DNA of 13,516 bases, taken from contig JAQVPE010000009.1 of NCBI GenBank assembly GCA_028702245.1, positions 1 through 13,516 of the forward strand. Reading direction: 5' to 3'. Position numbers and translations under genes: made by a program. This DNA comes from Candidatus Izemoplasmatales bacterium (GTDB lineage Bacteria; Bacillota_I; Bacilli_A; Izemoplasmatales; Hujiaoplasmataceae). Below the pieces are notes generated by a model. The model was not told the origin of the DNA. It did no database searches and saw nothing but the letters and a program-made list of their open reading frames with translations. Position 1 is the stretch's first letter, and each line of letters starts with the position of its first letter. Below are positions 6,302-12,009 of the stretch, piece by piece.

Positions 6302-7984
6302 ATGAAAACAAAAATCTTCTTTGGCGTTTCGCTATTCAACTTGCTGTTTTACCTGGCGATGGAATCGATTTGGTCAGGAATACAGGGAATGTTTGGTTTG
6401 TGGTGGCTGCAGTATCTTTTCTTGGCCTTGATTGTTTCGCTGTTTATCGTTATGACAGTATTGCTAGCGAAAAAGACATCCGGCAAAGCTCCTTGGGTTT
6501 TCGGAGGCCTGTCTTTGGCTTTCACCATCGCCCTTGGCTATATGTTTTACCTGGGTATCGGCTCACTAAGATATATTCTTCGTAATTTTATCATTTATTC
6601 ACTGGCTTTCGCTCTGGCCTTTGTCATCTTATATTTGTTTCTCGAGTTTCCCAAGAAACAACTGTGGCGTAAGCGATCGTTTCGCCTGTCATTCCTTTTT
6701 GCCGGGCTCTTGGTTCTTCTCGGGATTTGCTTTCTTTCCGGCTTTGTGATGATCAGACAGCTTCCTACCGTCTTCGCGGTCGAGGAAGAATACCAGATAG
6801 TTTGGACAACAACTATCAACGCCACCGGGCAGGTCAAAGTCGGCGACAACCTCTATAGTGAAACATATTCCGGCAGCCTGGATTCGGAAACAACGGTCCA
6901 TAAAGTTGTGGTACCGATGTCTGAACTCGATATGGCAAAAGAATATGAGATAATTTCGACTAATTATCTTTACCGCGGCCCCTATTCCGGGCTTGCCGGG
7001 AGGACCATCAAAAAACAGTTTTCCTTTAGACCGGTTGATCTCTCGGATGGATTGCAGTTTTATTCTTTGGCCGATACCCATGAATATGTCAATGCGGGTT
7101 CAAAAACCGGTGCGTATTTTGGCGACGATCTCGACTTTCTGGTATTGGCAGGAGATATTTCCTCTTTTGTCGATACCGTGTCTGACATTACCATTATCCA
7201 TGAGATCGCCTACAATATCACCGGTGGTGAAAGACCGGTCGTCTACGCTCGTGGCAACCATGAGGTCAAGGGACTTGAGGCCAATAACCTTCACAAATAC
7301 GTTGGTTCGAAAAACGATAAGTTCTATTACACATTTAATCTTGGTGGCGTTTTTGGTGTCGTCCTCGATCTTGGTGAGGATCATCCCGACGATTGGTGGG
7401 AGTATTACGATACCGCCTATTTTACTGATTATCGCTTGGAACAGGTCTCGTTTTTGGAGGATGTTCTCGCTGATCAGGATTATTTGGATCCGGAAATCAG
7501 TTTTCGTCTGGGGATCTGCCATATGCCCATTGTCAATGTATATAATCACGATTCCGAATATGATGAGGACAACTTGTTTTTAGAAGACATCAAAAATGAG
7601 TGGACAACGCTGTTGAATGGGATGAACCTTGATTTGATGATAGCGGGGCATAGGCATCAACTGCTTCAATTTCTCGAAGAAACGCCTAAGTTGACCACTT
7701 TGTATTATCATCAAGACTACAGAGTGTCGACTGAACCCGTGGGCTACATGACCGATGCCAATTTCCCGACTTTCCTTGTTTCTAGAAGAAGCGACGTGCA
7801 GACGGTAGCGACCCAAGAGAACCTCTTTGGGAAAAAAATCGTCGGGTTGGCTACAAGCGTTGATTTTCAAACTTCGCTGATGGATATCTGCTATACAAAT
7901 ACGGCTTTGGAGCTTGTGCCGATTGTCAAACCGTTTTCAGGTGTCAGCGTTGAACACTTTATGATTCCTTTAGGCGGTTGGTGA
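6302..7984 (+). CDS. Membrane-anchored calcineurin-like metallophosphoesterase with outer catalytic domain
   Basis: 560 residues. Five hydrophobic helices lie at about 5-21, 33-55, 64-85, 92-115 and 129-151. They are followed by a beta-rich, fibronectin-III-like segment (about 163-245) resembling the N-terminal domain of purple acid phosphatases, then a metallophosphoesterase domain (about 250-460). All metal-binding motifs are present: D258-T-H260, G-D285, G-N319-H320-E, H407 (CHMP) and G-H450-R-H452. With the N-terminus inside, five helices put the catalytic part outside. The substrate is probably a phosphate ester or nucleotide, but it cannot be read from sequence. ATG at 6302 was preferred because AGGTGA (6289-6294) lies seven bases upstream; a GTG six bases earlier would overlap that site. 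The long hairpin at the stop codon suggests the transcript ends there. Confidence 0.88.
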   Translation: MKTKIFFGVSLFNLLFYLAMESIWSGIQGMFGLWWLQYLFLALIVSLFIVMTVLLAKKTSGKAPWVFGGLSLAFTIALGYMFYLGIGSLRYILRNFIIYSLAFALAFVILYLFLEFPKKQLWRKRSFRLSFLFAGLLVLLGICFLSGFVMIRQLPTVFAVEEEYQIVWTTTINATGQVKVGDNLYSETYSGSLDSETTVHKVVVPMSELDMAKEYEIISTNYLYRGPYSGLAGRTIKKQFSFRPVDLSDGLQFYSLADTHEYVNAGSKTGAYFGDDLDFLVLAGDISSFVDTVSDITIIHEIAYNITGGERPVVYARGNHEVKGLEANNLHKYVGSKNDKFYYTFNLGGVFGVVLDLGEDHPDDWWEYYDTAYFTDYRLEQVSFLEDVLADQDYLDPEISFRLGICHMPIVNVYNHDSEYDEDNLFLEDIKNEWTTLLNGMNLDLMIAGHRHQLLQFLEETPKLTTLYYHQDYRVSTEPVGYMTDANFPTFLVSRRSDVQTVATQENLFGKKIVGLATSVDFQTSLMDICYTNTALELVPIVKPFSGVSVEHFMIPLGGW

Positions 7985-8027
7985 TCGAGACAATCTTATA
8001 CAGATTGCTTAATCACCAAAAGCTTTT
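7978..8027 (+). terminator. Hairpin overlapping the phosphoesterase stop codon (probable terminator)
   Basis: TTGGTGAT (7978-7985) pairs with ATCACCAA (8012-8019), and CAATC (7991-7995) pairs inside with GATTG (8003-8007). A short T-rich stretch (GCTTTTCT) follows. The stem includes the TGA stop. The weak T tract makes it a less certain terminator than the one after the bL25 gene. Confidence 0.55.
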
Positions 8028-8053
8028 CTCACGGATTTTAAGTCGAATTGTTG

Positions 8054-8059
8054 TATAAT
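8054..8059 (+). promoter_or_regulatory. -10 box upstream of the acyltransferase gene
   Basis: A perfect TATAAT lies 30 bases upstream of the ATG at 8090. No good -35 hexamer is found at the usual distance, so the promoter call rests on the -10 and on the hairpin that separates this gene from the one before. Confidence 0.4.
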
Positions 8060-8089
8060 TAGATTGAAATAAGAGAAAGGACCGATCAA

Positions 8090-9238
8090 ATGCAGAAAAC
8101 CAAACGCGATCGCCAACAAGATTTCTGGCTGCAAACACTAAGACCACTGGTCTATATTTGGATGCGGATTGATGCCAAACGCAAGGTCAATTGCGATCCT
8201 TTGATCGATTTCAAGCGCAAAGAGCCCTATGTCATGCTTGTCAATCATACTTTCATGTTCGATGTTGTCCATGTGCCACTGCGCTTCAAAAACGTGCCTT
8301 TCATCATTGCATCGCAAACATTGTTCACAAGACAACCGGCGAAATTTTTTGTCACGCAGATAGCTCATGTCATCCCCAAGTCCAAAGGAAAAAGCGATAT
8401 TCAAACAATCAGGAGTATCTTCAATGCTGTGAAGAAAGGCTATCCAATACTGATTTTCCCCGAAGGAGACACCACTTTTTACGGTGAAACGGGCTACATA
8501 GAAGAATCAACGATGAAACTGATCAAAAAACTCGGCATTGACGTCTTGACTTGTAACGTCAAGGGCGGTTACTTGTCCAAACCGAGATGGGCGACCAGCA
8601 AACGGAAAAATCGGAGAATCGAACTAAACTACAAACTTGAAATCCCCAAGGAAAAATTGAAGGATCTAACCGTCGAGGAAATCAGCGATATTATCCATAA
8701 AGCCCTATATCATAACGATTACGAGTACCAGCGACAAATGATGATACCCCATCCAGGGAAAAGATTGGCCGAAGGCCTCGAAAACATCGTTTATATCTGC
8801 CCTCATTGCGAGAGTGTCAATACGATCGAAACCAATAAGAACGTTATCAGATGCACCGCCTGCAAAAAAGAAGGTTACATCGATAAATTCGGATTCATTA
8901 ACAACTTCGTCTTTGACAATCTACTCGATTGGAATAAATTCCAGCGAAGATTCAGTGACAAGTTATATCAAAGCACGATCGAAAGCAAGGGGTTTTTATC
9001 CTTTTTAAATATGGAAGACGAGTCGCAAGTCTTGATTGGCGAAGTCGATTTGTTATATCGAGATGAAAACTTCTATCTTAGCGGAGCTCATGAAGAAGAA
9101 ATTCCGATCGTCGATATTGAGAATCCGACAGTGACGTTGAGACGTGATCTTGGTTTCAAATTCAAAGAAAAACATTATATCATCAGGCTTGAGCATTATA
9201 GCGCCGCCTTCTTAAGGCTGCTACAAGAGAAGTACTAA
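8090..9238 (+). CDS. PlsC-like lysophospholipid acyltransferase with zinc ribbon
   Basis: 382 residues. Residues ~45-185 form a 1-acyl-glycerol-3-phosphate acyltransferase-type domain. The catalytic H53-x4-D58 is present (NHTFMFD), followed by a substrate motif region (PFIIASQTLF, 70-79) and FPEGD (123-127) in place of the usual FPEGT/S. Such enzymes move an acyl chain onto a lysophospholipid at the inner face of the membrane. A second, less typical part follows: CPHC (237-240) and CTAC (255-258) make a four-cysteine zinc ribbon, and the last ~120 residues (from FGFINNFVF) are unassigned. I recall this acyltransferase-plus-ribbon layout in Mollicutes and Clostridia but not its purpose. Start has GAAAGGA at 8075-8081. 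No clear terminator follows; the bL25 gene has its own promoter. Confidence 0.88.
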   Translation: MQKTKRDRQQDFWLQTLRPLVYIWMRIDAKRKVNCDPLIDFKRKEPYVMLVNHTFMFDVVHVPLRFKNVPFIIASQTLFTRQPAKFFVTQIAHVIPKSKGKSDIQTIRSIFNAVKKGYPILIFPEGDTTFYGETGYIEESTMKLIKKLGIDVLTCNVKGGYLSKPRWATSKRKNRRIELNYKLEIPKEKLKDLTVEEISDIIHKALYHNDYEYQRQMMIPHPGKRLAEGLENIVYICPHCESVNTIETNKNVIRCTACKKEGYIDKFGFINNFVFDNLLDWNKFQRRFSDKLYQSTIESKGFLSFLNMEDESQVLIGEVDLLYRDENFYLSGAHEEEIPIVDIENPTVTLRRDLGFKFKEKHYIIRLEHYSAAFLRLLQEKY

Positions 9239-9303
9239 TAGAGCAACCTTAGAAGATGCGCACATTATAATTGATTAATTCGTAAAATGGCATAAACTCT
9301 TGA

Positions 9304-9333
9304 TTGTGCTTTCAAGTGTTTTTGTGGTATAAT
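9304..9333 (+). promoter_or_regulatory. Promoter of the bL25 gene
   Basis: TTGTGC (9304-9309) and a perfect TATAAT (9328-9333) are 18 bases apart, with TGG before the -10 forming an extended -10. This is one of the strongest promoters in the window, as expected for a ribosomal protein gene. Confidence 0.7.
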
Positions 9334-9369
9334 ATTGGCACGTTGTCTGAGCGAAAGGAGCATATCACC

Positions 9370-9963
9370 ATGAAGATAGAAAATAGAAGCAGTCATCTGC
9401 AAAACCTCAGAAAAATGAAGAAACTGCCGGGCGTACTCTACGGCAAGTCGATCGAGCCGATCTCCATCCAAATCGATGAGAAGGATTTTCGCGATCTGTT
9501 AAAAACCTACGGAAAGACCAAGGCTTTCAAAGTCAAACTCGACAAGGAAACGCATCAGGTTTTCATCAAGGATGTCCAAGCCGATGTCTTGAATCCCAAG
9601 GCAATCCTCAGTTTTGACTTGCTCAAGGTCGAGCGTGGCAACAAGATCAAAAACAGAGTCCCGATCAGGGTCCATGGCCGCGAGGCGGTCGAGAAACTCA
9701 ACGGCATCGTCCAGATCGCCCTCGATGAAATCGAAGTTGAATACAGCGTTGATTCGGGAATCGATCGGATCGACATCGATGTTTCCTCGATGCAAATCGG
9801 CCAATCGATCCATGTCCGCGATCTTAAACTGCCGGATGGGATCAAACCTATTGAAGACGAAGGCAAACTGGTTATCAATGTTCTCGAGGCAAAACACATG
9901 ACCGAGGCCGAAGCCGGCGCTGAGTCCGAAGCTGATATGGAAGAAACTGAAGCCGAAGAATAG
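9370..9963 (+). CDS. rplY: 50S ribosomal protein bL25, long CTC form
   Basis: 197 residues. The N-terminal domain (about 1-90) is the 5S-rRNA-binding bL25 fold, with the family landmarks RKMKKLPGVLYGK and FIKDVQADVLNPK ahead of LSFDLLKV. The C-terminal beta domain (about 95-178: VPIRVHGREAVEK, DIDVSSMQIGQSIHV, LVINVLEA) marks the long form related to Bacillus general stress protein Ctc. It ends in an acidic, Ala/Glu-rich tail of about 20 residues, common in this form. The length fits the CTC family. ATG at 9370 follows AAGGAG at 9355-9360; an open frame reaching back to 9304 overlaps the promoter and is not coding. It is transcribed alone, between its own promoter and a strong terminator. Base composition is the most GC-rich of the window. 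Confidence 0.96.
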   Translation: MKIENRSSHLQNLRKMKKLPGVLYGKSIEPISIQIDEKDFRDLLKTYGKTKAFKVKLDKETHQVFIKDVQADVLNPKAILSFDLLKVERGNKIKNRVPIRVHGREAVEKLNGIVQIALDEIEVEYSVDSGIDRIDIDVSSMQIGQSIHVRDLKLPDGIKPIEDEGKLVINVLEAKHMTEAEAGAESEADMEETEAEE

Positions 9964-9998
9964 GTTTTGGACTAGATTTGTTTGCATGAAGGAATTAC

Positions 9999-10026
9999 AC
10001 CCGCAGATTTGCGGGTTTTTCTTTTT
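9999..10026 (+). terminator. Rho-independent terminator of the bL25 gene
   Basis: ACCCGCA (9999-10005) pairs perfectly with TGCGGGT (10010-10016) around a GATT loop and is followed by TTTTTCTTTTT. This is a textbook intrinsic terminator, 36 bases after the stop codon. Confidence 0.93.
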
Positions 10027-10032
10027 GCTTCA

Positions 10033-10061
10033 TTACCACAATAAATTTCCTGTGATATAAT
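10033..10061 (+). promoter_or_regulatory. Promoter of the two-gene Ig-repeat/PI-PLC operon
   Basis: TTACCA (10033-10038) and TATAAT (10056-10061) are 17 bases apart, and TGA before the -10 gives an extended -10. It lies just after the bL25 terminator and 49 bases upstream of the ATG at 10111. Confidence 0.6.
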
Positions 10062-10110
10062 TAAGCCACAAAGAGGACTTGCTTGCCATTGAGTCAAGGA
10101 ATGGTGAAAA

Positions 10111-10680
10111 ATGAAACTGAAGAGAGTTGCTCTTGTCACATTCGCGGCGCTAGTCGGTTCTGCTTCCTTGTACTTGGCTATTGAGCCAGCTGTTGTCGCA
10201 TGCACACGGTTGGGAGTCATTGTCATAGAGGCGACCGAGGGCGATCCGCCCGAATACATCGATTACACCTATGGAAGCCATGATTACGAGGATTTTGCGA
10301 TAGTGGCATATTGGCCGAGCGGACAAAGAAGAAAAATCCCTTTTGATCTGGACATGCTTAGTGAAAACGATCGGGGAAAATTCGATATTTTGGGGAAACA
10401 CGAACTGACAGTATCATATAAAGGCATCTCGACATCCCTCAAAATCGAAGTCATCCGCTACTGCCAAATCACTTATGTCGTCGATGTTGGCGATGGCAAT
10501 GTCCAAGTCGAAGCTTATCAAAATGGCACCTTGGTGACATTGCCGGTGCCAACAGCCGATGGGCTTGAGTTTCGTGGCTGGTACGATAATCCCGATTATT
10601 CAGGTCAGCCGTACCCTAGCTCGATTGTAATCAATGAAGATATCACGTTATATTGTAAATGGGAAGAACTTCTCTCATAA
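10111..10680 (+). CDS. Secreted protein with Ig-like (Big_3-type) and Listeria-Bacteroides repeat domains
   Basis: 189 residues. The N-terminus (MKLKR, then a hydrophobic core to about 24) is a signal peptide. VVAC at 28-31 could be a lipobox, but the Glu-Pro before it is unusual, so lipidation is uncertain. Residues ~47-115 resemble a bacterial Ig-like Big_3 domain: YIDYTYGSHDYEDFAIVAYW, KIPFDLDML, then GKHELTVSYKGISTSLKIEV. Residues ~119-185 are one InlB B/Listeria-Bacteroides repeat, with the signature LEFRGWYDNPDYSG (152-165) and ITLYCKW. No catalytic residues are visible; a binding or surface role is inferred. AAGGA (10096-10100) and GGTGA (10103-10107) precede the ATG. It is followed after 21 bases by the PI-PLC-like gene, so the two are probably made together. 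Confidence 0.82.
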   Translation: MKLKRVALVTFAALVGSASLYLAIEPAVVACTRLGVIVIEATEGDPPEYIDYTYGSHDYEDFAIVAYWPSGQRRKIPFDLDMLSENDRGKFDILGKHELTVSYKGISTSLKIEVIRYCQITYVVDVGDGNVQVEAYQNGTLVTLPVPTADGLEFRGWYDNPDYSGQPYPSSIVINEDITLYCKWEELLS

Positions 10681-10701
10681 TCGACTAAAGGAGAATGCCT
10701 T

Positions 10702-11817
10702 GTGAAAGTATTTAAAAAAATAGGTAAGTTATTCTTAATCGTTATCGCATCGGTTGTAACCTTGTTTCTGACGCTGATCTTGGTGTTTAGCTCGATCAGA
10801 TGGCGGGATATTTCGCTACAGAAAAAACATCTTGATGATCTTGAAAGCTTGTATGATGAGGATTATGAGGCGACCTCGGAGCAACAATTTGTCGGCTTTG
10901 ACCTTGATCTCAATACGCTCCGACTGAACGAAATCAGAATTCTCGCTTCGCATAACTCATATAAAAAACAAGGCACGGCACTCGGAAAACTTTTCATCGG
11001 ACTAGGCGATTCGTTTGCGGAGGCCAAAGCCCTCAAATATGGCAATCCGGACTTGACAACGCAAATGGATCTGGGAATCCGGAGTTTTGAACTAGATGTT
11101 AGATATCGAAAGGGCGACTTTGAGTGCACGCATGTTCCCCTTGTCGACAACGCAACGACTTGTGCCAAACTTTCCTTGGCGCTTCAGGAGATCAACCTTT
11201 GGTCCGAACACAATCCCGGACATCTTCCCATCATTTTGCTGTTCGAGCTGAAAAACGATTGGATGATGCTCGACCCCGGGCTTTCAGATATCGAAAGCGA
11301 GGAGCTATTGTTGCTCGATACTCTATTGGCTGATGCTTTTGGCGGTTCTTTATACAAACCTGCAGAATTGATGGGATCATATCAATCGATCCGCGAAAGG
11401 CTCGAAACAGAATCATGGCCGCTTGTCAATGAACTCTATGGAAAGGTTATTGTTGTCCTTCACCCAGGTGATTTTACACAAACGTATCTTGATCTTGATC
11501 CTGAATTTGACGAAATGGCAATGTTCCCTGCGGTTTCAAACGCTGATATCGATCATCCATATGCCGCTTTTTCGGTTCATAATGATCCTGATCCCGAAGC
11601 AATCCAAACCTTGCTCGAGGCGAACATGATTATAAGGACGAGAATGGATGCCAATCTCATCGTCGATGAGGATATGAGGACAATGGCCATGAATAGCGGC
11701 GCCCAAATCATGACGACCGATTTCCATCCGGGACATATGTTCAAAGATCAAGATGTAGTCTACCTCGATGATGAGTATCTCATTATCAGGAATCAGGTTT
11801 TGCTTGATTTGGAATAG
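10702..11817 (+). CDS. Membrane-anchored Ca2+-dependent PI-PLC-like phosphodiesterase
   Basis: 371 residues. One N-terminal hydrophobic helix (about 8-31) anchors the protein; the rest should lie outside. Residues ~72-350 match the Ca2+-dependent phosphoinositide-specific phospholipase C family (PI-PLC-C1): NEIRILASHNSYK with H84, DLTTQMDLGIRSFELDVRY with E130 and D132, the second histidine at FECTHVPLVD (H144), NPGHLPIILLFELK with E182, and the closing SGAQIMTTDFHPG (332-344). The expected catalytic histidines and acidic metal ligands are therefore present. The family cleaves phosphodiester lipids, but whether phosphoinositide is the true substrate here is unknown. The start is GTG at 10702, eight bases after AAAGGAG (10687-10693); a nearby ATG at 10695 is out of frame. 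Second gene of an operon with the Ig-repeat protein. Confidence 0.87.
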   Translation: MKVFKKIGKLFLIVIASVVTLFLTLILVFSSIRWRDISLQKKHLDDLESLYDEDYEATSEQQFVGFDLDLNTLRLNEIRILASHNSYKKQGTALGKLFIGLGDSFAEAKALKYGNPDLTTQMDLGIRSFELDVRYRKGDFECTHVPLVDNATTCAKLSLALQEINLWSEHNPGHLPIILLFELKNDWMMLDPGLSDIESEELLLLDTLLADAFGGSLYKPAELMGSYQSIRERLETESWPLVNELYGKVIVVLHPGDFTQTYLDLDPEFDEMAMFPAVSNADIDHPYAAFSVHNDPDPEAIQTLLEANMIIRTRMDANLIVDEDMRTMAMNSGAQIMTTDFHPGHMFKDQDVVYLDDEYLIIRNQVLLDLE

Positions 11818-11832
11818 TAAATCGATTTACTA
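11815..11832. repeat. 18-base perfect palindrome at the PI-PLC stop codon
   Basis: TAGTAAATCGATTTACTA reads the same on both strands and includes the TAG stop of the PI-PLC-like gene. It could fold as an AT-rich hairpin and act as a weak terminator, although no T run follows, or be a protein-binding dyad. Confidence 0.5.
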
Positions 11833-11866
11833 CTAAAAGATGATTGTTTTAAAACAGGCAAAGCGG

Positions 11867-11894
11867 TTGCTTTGTCCACTGAGTATGCTATACT
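11867..11894 (+). promoter_or_regulatory. Orphan plus-strand promoter
   Basis: TTGCTT (11867-11872) and TATACT (11889-11894) are 16 bases apart, with TGC before the -10 giving an extended -10. No plus-strand gene follows; the transcript would run antisense into the penicillin-binding protein gene. The rest of the 11818-12009 gap shows no gene, no ribosome site and no clear terminator for either neighbour. Confidence 0.45.
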
Positions 11895-12009
11895 ATAGGT
11901 GTATTCCCCATATATAGACTTCTGGCATTCGTTTCTGGATTAAAGAGTACTCCATACGAGAAACATAGTTTGGAATTTGGATTAACTCTACCAACGAGAT
12001 TTACAAATT

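Noticed and set aside
6993..7583. Plus-strand open frame of 196 codons within the phosphoesterase gene
   Set aside because: It is a shifted frame over the conserved metal-binding motifs of the real gene and has no domain of its own.
9499..9987. Long minus-strand open frame (162 codons) opposite the bL25 gene
   Set aside because: It is the mirror of a clearly recognisable ribosomal protein gene, has no family similarity, and has no ribosome site or promoter.
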